64,000 bases of DNA, taken from positions 60,950,501 to 61,014,500 of the forward strand of contig CM027381.1 of the NCBI GenBank assembly GCA_015680905.1, in the 5' to 3' direction. The notes beneath the pieces were generated by a model. That model was not told the DNA's origin and made no database searches. It was given only the letters and a program-made list of their open reading frames with translations. The position numbers and the translations under genes were made by a program. Shown in pieces: positions 33,593-44,896 of the stretch; within the stretch, counting starts at the first letter, position 1; every line of letters begins with the position of its first letter. The stretch comes from Coptis chinensis (Eukaryota; Streptophyta; Magnoliopsida; Ranunculales; Ranunculaceae).

Positions 33593-34430
33593 TCACTCGA
33601 ATTTTTGTGCCTGAGCAAAATTTTATGGAAAATTTCCAAAACGGTATTTTTCATCCATTTTTTGACACTGAAATTTTACATCGAGGATGGTACCCTCTTT
33701 TACATCATAAGTAGGCATTTTTTCCAGAGAATTGGTCATTTTGTTCTATAAACACAGTTATTTCCAAAACGGGCAATTCTTTGTCCGTGCAAACGGATGC
33801 GAGCGTGAATTGACTATGGAAATTATCTCTGAGGTACTTCAAATTCCCATTACAAACCAAGGGGTACACCTACAGGATTCACCATTCGACAATATCAGGC
33901 ATTTGATGTTTGCAACTATTCTTCAAGGTGAATACAACCGGAAAAACCGTGTTGTTGATCAGCGATCCTTGCAAAAGAACCAATTATCTGTGATCCAATG
34001 GCTAGCTCATAATGTGCTCGGCACATCTAAAACTTCCGAAATAACAAAACCCCTCCTCCATCTACTCTGGGTCTTGCAGACTAACTGCAATGATTTTTGC
34101 ATTATTAAATGTCTCTGGAACGCTATCGCACGTGCCAGGAAAAAGGCAGCTCCTTTGCCAACCATTGTGACACTTATCATGATGCATTGGGATTTTTCTA
34201 GTACTTCTCCTAATACACCTCTCAGAACAGCTAACATTCTTACCATTCACTCAGTTTGTAGGAACGGTTTCTGGAATCTCGACATTACAAAGAACCATGT
34301 CAGTACAGAAATCGAAGAAGCTTGTTCCGCTGACAGCATCTTCACTGAAAATGCATTAACCAATGTATTTAATCCTATGGAAGGCCTTCGTTTAATTCAA
34401 GAAGGATTGATGACATTATACAAACGTTAG
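33593..34430 (+). CDS. Element B second accessory frame, 'putative plant transposon protein' type
   Basis: Plus strand. The family start appears at about 33593 (RIFVPEQNFMENFQNG, then HPFFDTEILHRGWYPL). The long open frame from 33732 carries FFVRANGCERELTMEIISEV, EGEYNRK-like QGEYNRKNRVVDQRS, QLSVIQWLAHNVLGTSKTSE, PLPTIVTLIMMH, and FNPMEGLRLIQEGLM at the end. It is a diverged sister of B's first frame, with matching 'GEYN....', 'QWL..NV.GTSK.S.I.K..LHLL' strings. No active site is visible. It is eroded. Confidence 0.68.
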
Positions 34431-36521
34431 AATATTATCATCACCAGTCTCCTTGAATTTCATGACCTGCGGACAATACAGGAAGAGGAACAAGCACAAT
34501 TCTTGCACAGTCACAACCTGTTCTCGACAAATCACACTCTCATAAAGGAGAACCACGCCGAGATTTACTAGACACAGAGTGAAATTATGCAACGAGTTAT
34601 TGTCAGGATTGACAGCATCGAAGATCTTCTAAATTGATTCCTTTCACAAAAGGATCCTCGCCGTTACTTGGGCCCATAACACAATTTAAATTTTACAATT
34701 TAAAGATTGGCGTGACGCAAAGGAATGACATTTCTACAGAGACGAAGCAAGGATGGACCATCCCCCAGTTCTTGGTTGGGGCAATGTGAATTGATGCATG
34801 TATATATTTGTTTTACGTTTTGATGTGAGATAAATAAATAACCTAACAATGTGTCAATCTAACAGTGTGCTTTCACTTTTATGATGTATAATATATAGTG
34901 TGTTACAATAAATTTCTATGGAAGATGTCAGCTATATTTTTGCTCAAAGCCTCTCAGATATACTCTTTCTTCCTCTTAACACTTTGAGAACACAGTGTCC
35001 TACTGTTTGGGGGTGGTGAGAACCTTTCGCAAAAATTAAGCATGCATAGTTTACTTTATGTCTAAATAAACATATTTAGTGACAAATTCTTGTTTCCTTT
35101 TCTGTGATGAAAAATATTTAGAAATCTCACCCTAGCATTAGAATTAGGACTTGTTCTTAGAAACTTAATTTAATACGGGATGCAATAGTTTTTATATCTT
35201 TTCATGAGCATTCATGCACTGACTATCATTAAATGTACACAGCAGTAAGTTTCTAGGACCCACGGTTAGACAATTTAGTTTCCATATCCTATAAGAATCT
35301 AACCAAAAAGCCTCAAAATGTGTGATATGTGAGTAATGATACAAAAGAGTAGTTTTTCCGAATAGAGAAGTTCACACGTCTACTTACTTGATCACTATCC
35401 AAATCCTAGGTGGGAATTTAGGCCTTCTTTGGATCGATATAGCCAAAAATTTACACCTGTAAAAAAAATTTACCGCTAGTCGCCCCACTGAAACTTTCAT
35501 TAACCCTTTCTATTTCACCAAAAATTCATTACTCATCTATTAACCACAAATAAATAAGCCTACATAGATGATGAGTATGAGAAATAGGATGAAGTGCGGA
35601 AAAATGAAGAGAAAAACTTGTCACAAATCAAAATCAGTTACCTGTTTCAAAAAAAGAAAAAAAAAAAAATAGAAATATGTTTCTAAAAATCAAAAGAAAT
35701 ATCAAAGTTAGAATTTCCCCCAAAATCAAATCAAAAGGGAATACAAAAGCTTGAAAAAGCTAAGTATGGAAACCCATGTTAGAAGCAAGAAAGAAAATAA
35801 GGATTTCTCTAGTATAAATATCTCGAAGACCTTATTCTCTCATACTTATCATTTTTTGCATTTTCTATTCCATTTTCTTCTACACTACCTCCTAATCCCC
35901 ATAACACCTAATAAATACCTCTAGCTCAATTAGGAGTAGGATAGTGTGATAATAAGTAGTAGTTGTTACTTCTCGACCTCGGCTCCTCTTATTGTCATTG
36001 AGTATGTGAGGAAATGTGTGCCCACTGCACACTGAAAATAGCAAAACTTGAGTGGAAAAATAAGAGAGAAATTGTGTTTCGACACATACCTGTGAGAACC
36101 TACTTAAGGACGCTATCCAAAGGATCCAGAAATGGCCCTGCTCGTACATTTCATTATAAGATCACTGCATGCATGCTCATACGTAGATGTTTTGATTATT
36201 GTATGTATATTAACTTGAATTTCGAAAGAATTAAATCCTTGTTTTTCCCGCTAGTGAGATGTATAGATATCTGAGATTAATTAAGGAAACGAGCCTTTGT
36301 TACTGAGTCGTTGTAGTATAAATGAAGTTTGTGAGTATCTTCTCTGGAAAACTCTCACGAGGTTATAACTCGTCCACTAGGGAATTCCTAGTGGTTCAAG
36401 GCCTTGTTGCATACGGTCAATGCAACCGCACTCTACGAAATGAGATTTAGCTTAGGACATCATATTTTTGACCACTTATCATTTTAATGTCTCTTCTTTT
36501 CTTGAGGACAAGCAAAGTGCT
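34431..36521 (+). other. Element B 3' non-coding block
   Basis: A helical, Glu-rich remnant up to about 34670, then the ~1.5-kb block shared with A and C, ending with TTCTTGAGGACAAGCAAAGT before the polypurine tract. The palindromic CACTAGGGAATTCCTAGTG string near 36376 is also present in A and C. Confidence 0.65.
34981..35020 (+). other. Element B internal second polypurine-like tract
   Basis: ACTTTGAGAACACAGTGTCC then TACTGTTTGGGGGTGGTG, 1.5 kb before the 3' LTR. Equivalent to the tracts in A and C. Confidence 0.6.
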
Positions 36522-36535
36522 GTTTGGGGGTAGTG
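36522..36535 (+). other. Element B polypurine tract
   Basis: GTTTGGGGGTAGTG directly before the 3' LTR; identical to that of A. Confidence 0.88.
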
Positions 36536-38267
36536 TGATAAGCACCCAAAATTGTAATATTAAACCCCGAGAGACATAGCATTTTGGTCGATTATGTGTT
36601 TAATAACCATGTAATAATTATATTTTCATACTTTTGCAGGTTTCTGTAGTTAACATGAATATAATGATAAAACATGCATCGAAGTACGAAAATACTGGAA
36701 TATTTGAAGTTTCCCACTCAACCCCAGTGAAGCCCAACAAAGCCTGACTAGAGTCGAAGTTTCCAAAATAACAAAACCAGTGCAGAACGGGTCCACATAT
36801 AAAGAAGCAGCAAACTTCCAAAGCTCACATCTGATAAATCTGGATGCCGACGTTGGCTAGTGAACTGCTAGAGTGACCAGGGCGACGAACTCTATACAAA
36901 GACAGAAAGTTGTAAAAACGACAAAATCAGCGCCGCCACTGGACACACTAAGTGGACCCACTCTACGGGCCCAAAAGGCATGACGAGTCAGCATAGGCAG
37001 GTGGCAAGTGATGGTCACAATTTTGTGCCACCTTGCAATGGGAAAGACACGTACCAATTCAATGTTTGAATTGAATTGGGCTAAAAGACAAAACCAAAAC
37101 ATAAAAGGATAAAACAAATTATAATAAGACAAAACTTTATAAATATGAAGTTTTGATCTTAACAAATTGAACGAAACAAAACCTGTTAAATGTTGGGACT
37201 TCACGTGAAGGGTCTCCAGCCTATATATATGTGAGGGGGGTCTTCATTATTCGGTCTTCAACATTTTATACTTTAGCCTATACATTAGCTAGTTAATCAT
37301 CTGTAGTTTTTCATTTCCAGCACTTACATTCCGTCCTTTTCATTTCAGCAGCTTAAATACTATAAGTCATTTCTTCTTAATAAAAGTCATTTCTCTTCAA
37401 GTTTAATTCCTGTCCTGCATTTACTTATTTACTGTATATAGCAAGTTTAATTATTCCTTCAATGACCATGAGCTAATTCCCCCCCCCCCCTCAGGGGGAG
37501 GGTTATGCTGCTCGTGTGAAAATCCGGATTGACTCTTTAATATTCTAGAATCACTACTTAGGAATTAGGTGTAGATTAGACATCCGGTCCCAAAATGACT
37601 GAGACTTTACAAATTTGGAGTGCTGATGTTCCTGAAAAGTCTCACGAGAGACACAGAATGTCTCGCGCATGACTCTCTAGTGTCAGACAGCTCTCCAATT
37701 TGTCCAGCTGATGTAGAATCGAACTAGGAGCTGAAATGATATTCCAGAGATGAAATATTAGTTCAACTCCTTATCCTAGTGCGATGCAGCTCAGAGATGT
37801 GGGCATTTCGCTAGGGATCAATACTCGACGTTGTCTCGGGTTTGTCTATGAACTCGAGACGAATTAGAGCTGTAGTGATGTGGTAATATAAACTGTTAAA
37901 AAATTATTCTTGCATGAGTGTGGTTAACCCTCTCCCTGTTTCTCTATCTTTGTTTATTTACATCGAAATCACCGTTAGTAATTTACATTATTAACATTAC
38001 CGTTAATTTAATTAAACCAACTAAGAAACCTAAAATCCTACTCACCAAAAGTTGTAATTCCAGTTGTGAACCTTGCCGAGCCTTAAGGTTTGAACGATCT
38101 CTTACTCAACCAATCCTACCAAACCCACGTGAGTAAGGTAACTTGATTAAACGGATGACTATATGGACTTTGGACTTTGGACTTTGGTCTTCGGACTTCG
38201 GACTTCGGACTGTGGACTTTGGACTTAAGTATAAAAACCAAATAGCGTGCAATTTAACGTTTTATCA
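36536..38267 (+). repeat. Element B 3' LTR
   Basis: 1,732 bp from TGATAAGCACCC to CGTTTTATCA. TATA box CTATATATAT at 37221-37230 and polyadenylation signal AATAAA at 37379-37384 mark U3 and R. A C14 run lies at about 37480, and TTTGGAC/TTCGGAC heptamer repeats at 38164-38226. Confidence 0.87.
38164..38226. repeat. Heptamer tandem repeat near the LTR end of element B
   Basis: About nine units of GGACTTT/GGACTTC in a row. Confidence 0.85.
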
Positions 38268-38291
38268 GTTCTATTATCAAGTTAATTTTTG
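38268..38291 (+). pseudogene. DRB pseudogene, end of second-domain exon after element B
   Basis: After the target duplication the DRB frame resumes as IIKLIFG and runs to a GTAGTT donor at 38292. The intron 38292-38426 ends TTTGCAG. The split codon (G plus GT) keeps the frame, which supports this exon end. Confidence 0.75.
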
Positions 38292-38426
38292 GTAGTTCTT
38301 TATGTTTTGATTCATGTTGATTAGATTTATGGTTACATGGATTTTACTTTAACTACCTCTTAGATGATATTATCATGCAATTGTTTGTTGGAGTGTTTTG
38401 AGTTCGCTTATTGAAGTAATTTGCAG

Positions 38427-38700
38427 GTACTGAGGCGGGATCACTTCTATCTCAAATCATCAAATCCAAAAAGAAAGTTTTTGATGCATTGCCCAAAGTC
38501 AATAAAAACGTAATGTTGCCAGGCCAATGGTTCCGTGTTCAAAAAAATCTTCACAAATTAGAGATGCCCCAGAAATGCATTTGGATGTCCAACCATTAAA
38601 AAGAGTAAAGTTGGAACATTTGTGTGGATGTAGTACGAGTGTGGTTATCAGTGTATTAGCAAAGCAAGCTAAGGATCAAGTTATGTAAGCCTTGCGAGGT
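38427..38700 (+). pseudogene. DRB pseudogene, 3' exon
   Basis: The frame reads TEAGSLLSQIIKSKKKVFDA and then LPKVNKN. This is the post-dsRBD linker of plant DRB1-like proteins (family form: SxxLSxIIKSKxKLYxALxKVK). Further on, a different frame reads DAPEMHLDVQPLKRVKLEHL, so a frameshift lies between about 38505 and 38560, plausibly in or near the run of seven A. A stop closes the last frame near 38688. Together with the two stops in the first domain and the element B insertion, this shows the locus cannot make a normal DRB protein. It may be a decayed duplicate. Confidence 0.82.
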
Positions 38701-39494
38701 GTCTCAGATCATGGTCAAATTGTAGTTTGTCGTAGATTTTTTGATTATCCGCTCTTGTTTGAATAAAATAGGGCACTCTGGTCTAGTTGTATTTCTCTTA
38801 CAGAAAAAGGTTTTTCTAGTAACTGTGTTTATCTATGTTAGTTGCAATGGTATGAGGCTACATTTGTTCATTAAATTAATGTGAATTGCTGATTAGTCTT
38901 AGATGCCTTCTGTGTACTACATCCACCCATAAGGCTGAAATTGATATGATATTGTGTGCTTTAATGATTGATATTTGATGTTTGGTGTGATCCCATCATA
39001 CAGACAGATAGCTGCAAGCGTTAAAATTTTCAGAATATCAAACAGAATAGAGACGGCAGTCGACAAATTTGTTAAGGAGAAATGTATATCTGTCTTCCTA
39101 CTGGATGGGATTTTTCCGGAAGAGGCCAGACTCATCAAGTTTTGTGCCATACCCTAATGTATATGGTTCATGCATGCATCGTGATTATAGTCCTCTAGAT
39201 GCTCTTCCTCTATCCTTAGAGATAATATATTTGATTGTAAACATGGGAAAATAGGAGGCACCATTTTGTCATGTAAACATTACCAACCTTTATGTATAGA
39301 AATATTTGACGACTCTTTGTTTGAGATTGTAAGTTTAAAGAAACTCTGGCTGCAGAAGTAACCTATTATTTCTCTTTTGGGTCTTTTAATAAGAAGGTTT
39401 CCTAATATCTTTTCAGTACAAACCGATTCTTATCACAATATCAATAACGTACAGTTCTGAAAATCATGATGGGTGCTCTTTTTGTGAATTTTTA
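38701..39494. other. Unassigned sequence after the DRB pseudogene
   Basis: Probably old 3' UTR, then unknown. A 60-codon plus frame at 38975-39157 has mixed hydrophobic and charged composition but no family resemblance I can name. Confidence 0.4.
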
Positions 39495-39935
39495 GGGTGT
39501 GTTTGTTAAATTTTAACTCATGGAAAGGAAAGGAAATAAAATGGGTGGTCCACTATGGAATTGAATGGAATGGAATGGAAAGGAAATAATTTTAAGTGGT
39601 ATGTGTTTGGTAAACTGGGGAAAGGAAAGTAAAAACTGGGGAAAGGAATAATCATGTTTGTTTGCAAAAGCTATGGAAAGGAATAATTGTATTGTTGGGT
39701 CATAGGTGTAGTAGTAGTAAGTCCTATCTATTTATTTCCTTTCCTTTCCTTTCCACAAAAATTTCAGGGGTTAGCTAAGGACACAAAACCTTTTCCATTT
39801 CAATAATTTTGTTTCCATATGGAAAAACTCATTTCCTTTCCATGGATAAACAAACACCTTATAAACTATGGAAAAGGTGGACCACTCTTATTTTCCTTTC
39901 CTTTCCATAGTGTTTCCATCATAACAAACACACAC
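39495..39935. mobile_element. Tourist/PIF-Harbinger-like MITE
   Basis: 441 bp between TTA target duplications (39492-39494 and 39936-39938). Terminal inverted repeats GGGTGTGTTTGTTA and TAACAAACACACAC. The interior is built from GGAAAGGAAAT / GGAATGGAATGG-type repeats arranged as an extended inverted repeat. The TTA duplication and GGGTGTGTTTG end are typical of PIF/Harbinger MITEs. It encodes nothing. Confidence 0.8.
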
Positions 39936-39938
39936 TTA

Positions 39939-42113
39939 GTATAATTTCTGGAACTATAACCCAGTCCCAGCATTTTCTATATGCGATTGAATTTACAATA
40001 CTAGCCTTAGTTTTAGCATTCTATTTAGAAGACCACGGGACAAGTCGTTGGTAAATGAAACCAGCATGGTATCTTGAACGAATATCTAGCAACAACAGCT
40101 GAAGAATCATATTGGTGGAAAATTTACAAACTTCTGGATAACCGGTAGTCTGGTTCTATTAGTTAGCAGTAACCATACAATAGAGAAATAGGAAAACAAT
40201 GTAAGAGATTCATAGTCTTAAAATTTTGAAGTTCATGCTAAAGCAATAGAAGCTACATAAAAGCAAGACATTACTAATCTAACATCAGGAAACTTTGATT
40301 GCCATTACTGTTCACACATGGACATACATACATAACTTCAGCTGATAGGATAGCAACTGAGTGCAGAATCAAAAAGCTGAAACAATTACAATGATACATC
40401 AATTGTACATTTTGCCTTAATACAAGAAGCTAAGTATTCCTACTATATAGCTTGCTTTGCAGCTTTCCTCTGATTACCTACTCAAAACTGGGACCAAAGC
40501 TTTGCCTCACACCTTATCAAGCAGCTTACTTTCTCTACTAATCTTCATCGAAGTTACTGCACATATTAGAAGAATGAAATTCCTTTTTAACATAATAGGA
40601 CCATCCGTCTAATGAGATGTAAGTGATCTGTAACTATCCCTCTAACACACTTGATGTCCTTTTTTGCTGCACGTGAAAGTCTTTTGAGTTTGGAAGCAGC
40701 GATGAAATGAGAGTTTGAACCATCTAACTCACTCCAGGTAACTAGAAACCAATAGGCCCAACACCTATATCAAAGTCATTTGATTTTTAACAACTGATAG
40801 AAAATAAGTGTTCTTCATGAGTGTGTGTGTGTGCGTGGGCGCGCTGCTTTTCCTGGCCTATGTTGCTACTATTAAAAAAAATGCAAATATCAATCGTGAT
40901 CCTTGTGTTCAATGAAATGAGAGAATGCAAATGCATATTCAAGAATGCATGCTTTCAACTTGAGATATTTCTTGTGCAGTGCATAAGTTAAGGAATAAAT
41001 ATGCAAACTTTTACAGATTGTAAAAAAAAAATGCGTTAAAGAGATATCGTCTAACTGCCTATGGCATAGAAAAAAAATGTAAATTTCTAAAATAAGAACT
41101 ACATCTACTCAAAGGATTAAATTAAGGAGAAGCCTTTGAAATAAATCTCTTGAAATCCTCACTAAATATACTAAATATCCCTTCCTTATTTTGGCTGATG
41201 ATGTTCGCTGTCCTTTTGTTGGATAGAAGATAATCGTTCAAGCCACACAACAAGCACATCTGGTAACCTGAACAATTGTAAATTTGAAATTGACTTTCCA
41301 CAACATGCAAATGGTAACTCAGGGAAAAATAGACAATTGAAATCTTCATTAGCTCTATACCTATGAGCACTAGTAAACCTAGAACACCACAGCATTTAGG
41401 ACCCGATCTTTGATTAGGGATGTTAAGATGGATCAAAGAAGACAAAGGGTGAAAAAGAAATTCCAGTGGACACCATATTCTCCTACATGGACCTACAAAG
41501 AACAAAGAGATAGTATTTTGAGTATAGAAAAAACTTCAGCCATGACGAAAAGTTCAATTTCAAAATCAACAAATGACACATAACACAAAAAGAATAATGA
41601 GTTATGATTAAGTAGAGTACTCGAAAAAACTTTCAAGGAAAAGACAATTGACAGTATCATCATCATCAATTATAAGTTCAGTTCCCAACTTGATAATCAA
41701 CACTAACTATAGAAATGAGCAGACCAAATCCCAGGAGGATCGAGAGAGGGCACATTAACGGCCTTGATCTTCCCTTTGCCTAAGAAAAGTATTAAAAAAA
41801 TGCATCCACTTCAATGACGCAAAACAATATTCATCACAAAGTTAAAGCGCCTCATGAAATAAGTTCGTGTTCTTGCTCCACGAAATAAATTAACTTCATC
41901 AGATAATGAAGTAACAAGAATCAACTTTCCTTCTTGCCATTGAACCATTGGCAAGAAGGGAAAAAAAATTTAACTAGTACTACTAAACAAAAGAATAAAA
42001 GATAAATGGGATCCCACAATTCAAGACGAGGTTAAAGTTGATCACTATATTGCATAAGACTCCCAGGGGTTACCATTGTGGTGTACAGAAAACAGTGACC
42101 ACATACAACCACC
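39939..42113. other. Unassigned stretch with weak minus-strand coding hints
   Basis: I see no supportable gene. A 127-codon minus frame (41122-41505) has no recognisable motif. Near 41700-41770 the minus strand reads GKGKIKAVNVPSLDPPGIWS, which looks exon-like but is unidentified. An 11-bp perfect hairpin CCTTCTTGCCA/TGGCAAGAAGG lies at 41929-41959. (GT)n at about 40821. Confidence 0.4.
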
Positions 42114-42367
42114 TTATTCTTTTGCAGCCATTAAATCCTCGTAACAGTCTTTTGCAGCATTATATCCATAATTCACATCGTCACAAGACAGAACCTGAAA
42201 AATGGAAAGCAGACGTTCCAATGGTCAATAATTAAGATTAGCTCCGTTGCATTTACCAAATCATAATTAATGGAAAAATCTTTATAGTACGGAAATTGGT
42301 GAGTGATGTATTTCTCATTCAACTTCCCCACACTATGATATATTTCTCTGACCAACAATTCCATTAC

Positions 42368-44172
42368 CTCCTGTCAAGATAGCAATGACTTTATAGTCAT
42401 TCTCATTGAATGCTGACTTTAACGGCAGAAAAGTGTGACAGCCTGCCATTGAGAAATACACAATTGCAACGCTATACTTTGACACTGCAAGATACCCATG
42501 TTCAGGTAACAACATCCATTTCTCCTCAGGAGCATCACCCTTAAAATGTAATAGACTTTCCTCACAATGAGTCACGTTTGCATGACCGAACATCCGTATG
42601 TACTCTTCCTTACTTGCGTGCAACTCTAAAATCAAATTAACTCGTACTTGGGCCCAGCCCTCCTCGCCATACCCCAATGCCATGGCCAAGGCCCTAAATC
42701 CATAGTTGTTGTCACCCTTTGGATCTTTAATATCCAAAATTAAAGGTTGTAGAACGTCTGGGAAGTAATCCAGATAGCGATAGAAGGAGCAATCACCCAT
42801 ATCCTTACCAAACTCAACCTAAAACAATGACAAATGGTTATCTTCGTGCTTGTAACAAGTAAAATGAGTATTATGCGAATGCACCTTTTCTTTGTTACTG
42901 TGGGGGTATTGGCTAAAGAATCTCTAGCACACACTGTTTCAAGGGCATAACAACATCTCACTATGCAACTATTCTTCTTTTTATTAACATAGGTTCTACT
43001 TAATCAGAAAATCCTTAGCATGAATTTACCTTCCGTTTTGTTTTCATTGTCTCCTTCATCAGCTCAGGAGTGATAGGTAAAGCATCTTTATATCTAATAA
43101 TTGGCACAGGAGTATTCTCTAGTTCTATTATAGCAGCTTCGAAAAGTCTCATCTTAGGATCATTCTCCCATTTCTTTGCTGATATTTGCAACTTAACTCT
43201 ATCCTCAATTTCGTTGGCATGGGACACTTAACCTTTAAAAGTCTCATCAAGATATGATTTCATTGCACATAAATCTAGCTTCACACCAACCACCTCCTTA
43301 TGTAGTTTTTCCATTGGAACCTAAAAATCAAAACTAAATAAAGAAACATATTAATATTTGAGGCTTCAATGACATATTGATAACTCTAGTCGAGCATAAC
43401 AATTGACCCTTAACATCCTTTAGACATTCATTTTGACTCGCAATCAAGAAGGGGCACGAATATATGAAAACTAATATAGCAAGATTTATAAAACAATTAA
43501 ACTAGGTTAGTGTTTGTGAATGCTTAAGAAAGGCTATATGTCGTCTGTTACCAATTTGTGATAGGAAAACCAACTAAGATTAAAAATACAATACATAAAC
43601 TCACCTAGGAAACACTCATTAGCTAATATAAGTGAAAACACCCATCAATGAGTAAGAATAATAAATAAATCAAACGATTAAGAAGATAATCGATTTGTAA
43701 TATTGAATGAAAGTAAAACTAATAATTTAGTATAAGTTTCCAATAAAACTGGAAGTAATAAAGCATGCACAATACCACATAGCAAAAGAAGATGGAACAA
43801 GAGAAAACATGAAAAGAAGCATAAGATGCTAGAAGTGCCCTCCAAGTAAACGACACATACCTTGGAAGTTAGAATTGGGTCAGGTCAATATGATCAGAAT
43901 AAGCCTTTCACAAGATTAGCACTTCTATTACTTCTCAAGAAGAAGGTACCGGTATCATCATAAAAAACACAAGAATTACTACTTGGTAGACATAATGAAA
44001 CTAAGAAACAAAACAAAGGAACAAAAAGAAAAATAACATAAAAAGCTAAAAACTTATAAGCAATGGGAAATGGATACGTGTATACCTCGAATATGTGAAG
44101 TCCACTGATATCCTTTAATGAACCAATGCTAATAAAACTGTCACCTCTTAAGGTAATGATCGTTGAAGACAA
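42368..44172 (-). pseudogene. OTU-like domain gene, minus-strand copy
   Basis: Three exons on the minus strand: 44086-44172 (29 codons, MSSTIITLRGDSF...), 43030-43320 (coiled-coil, EKLHKEVVGVKLDLCAMKSY) and 42368-42818 (OTU-like). Donor and acceptor sites are canonical and phases agree. The last exon reads LILDIKDPKGDNNYGFRALA, YGEEGWAQVR, EKWMLLPEHGYLAVSKYSVA and HTFLPLKS, the pattern of plant OTU-like cysteine proteases often linked to Mutator-like elements. The usual GDGNCGFR nucleophile motif is GDNNYGFR, so the catalytic Cys is replaced. An in-frame TAA (43228-43230) lies in exon 2, in AAAGGTTAAGT, which could instead act as a donor. It is probably inactive as a deubiquitinase. A possible further short exon at 42114-42194 is uncertain. 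Confidence 0.7.
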
Positions 44173-44375
44173 AACAAATGAAGAAACGACTAGAGACGTG
44201 GGGGTAATTTGAAGCTTGAACGTGGGGGTTGTGAGTTATGAAATACCTCCAAAATAATCTCAGCAGTTTCTTTTTAGCTAGCGTATGTTTACCTTGAGTT
44301 CGTTTACCTTGTCAACGTTTTCAATATATGGATTCGTGGGCTTTTCTCTTTTGGGCCTTTTGTGGACTTAAATTT

Positions 44376-44555
44376 GAGTAGTGCTACACGGACCTACTTT
44401 TTAGATCTACTATTGAACTCACTATTTGGATAACGTTAGTTTGCATTGCAATACACACGAACACATATCTCTATGTAAATCAATGATTAGGACTTTTGAC
44501 ACATCAGTAGGTTCAAATAGTAGGTCAAATAAGTGGGTCGGTGTAGCATTACTGT
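44376..44555. mobile_element. Small MITE with ~45-bp imperfect inverted ends
   Basis: Left end AGTGCTACACGGACCTAC and right end, inverted, AGTAATGCTACACCGACC; similarity continues through CTACTATTGAAC versus CTACTATTTGAAC. TTAAATTT flanks both sides (44368-44375 and 44556-44563), an 8-bp duplication that fits hAT. It lies in the 5' flank of the minus OTU copy. Confidence 0.6.
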
Positions 44556-44576
44556 TTAAATTTTTTTTTTTTAAAA

Positions 44577-44603
44577 AACAAACAAACAAACAAACAAACA
44601 AAA
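44577..44603. repeat. (AAAC)n microsatellite
   Basis: Seven AAAC units after a T/A run. Confidence 0.85.
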
Positions 44604-44680
44604 CCTACAGACCTATTAAGACGACGGACACATATCTCTATTTTTAGATCTACTATTCTAAATACAAGAAATTACTATAT

Positions 44681-44896
44681 GAACATTCATTGTTCATACT
44701 CATTCATACATCAACATGAGTATAAACAATCAATGTTCATACCTTAACATGAGTTATGAGCAATCACTATTCACATGAACAATCTATCATAGTCCATATC
44801 TATTTGGGATATGAACAATCATTGTTCATAAGTTCATACCTTAACATAATGTGTAATTCGTAATAACACATATTGGAGTATGAACAATCATTGTTC
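44681..44896. repeat. Palindrome-rich repeat cluster 1
   Basis: Three near-perfect palindromes of GAACAATCATTGTTC type (44681-44695, 44813-44827, 44882-44896) within a ~215-bp block. The segment ACATGAGTTATGAGCAATCA (44751 on) recurs in cluster 2. Confidence 0.75.

Larger units (their letters stand above)
17889..38267 (+). mobile_element. Element B: Athila-related LTR element inside the DRB pseudogene, itself carrying element C
   Basis: Plus-strand element beginning TGATAAGCACCC and ending CGTTTTATCA. It spans 20.4 kb, of which 12.7 kb is element C, leaving about 7.6 kb of its own. A polypurine tract (36522-36535) abuts the 3' LTR. The interior holds accessory reading frames of the 'putative plant transposon protein' family, a small membrane-type frame and the conserved ~1.5-kb pre-LTR block; I recognise no gag or pol. 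It is broken, with several breaks. About 17 differences over the ~358 comparable LTR bases (roughly 5%) suggest an insertion nearer two million years old at 1.3e-8 per site per year, older than C. Confidence 0.87.

Noticed and set aside
38975-39157. A 60-codon plus-strand gene after DRB
   Set aside because: Not similar to the DRB C-terminus and without supporting signals.
41122-41505. A 127-codon minus-strand protein
   Set aside because: No motif, no homology that I recognise, and a competing frame in the same place.
42114-42194. A fourth exon of the minus OTU copy
   Set aside because: Reads well in one frame (NYGYNAAKDCYEDLMAAKE) but the splice phase from the previous exon would give an immediate stop.
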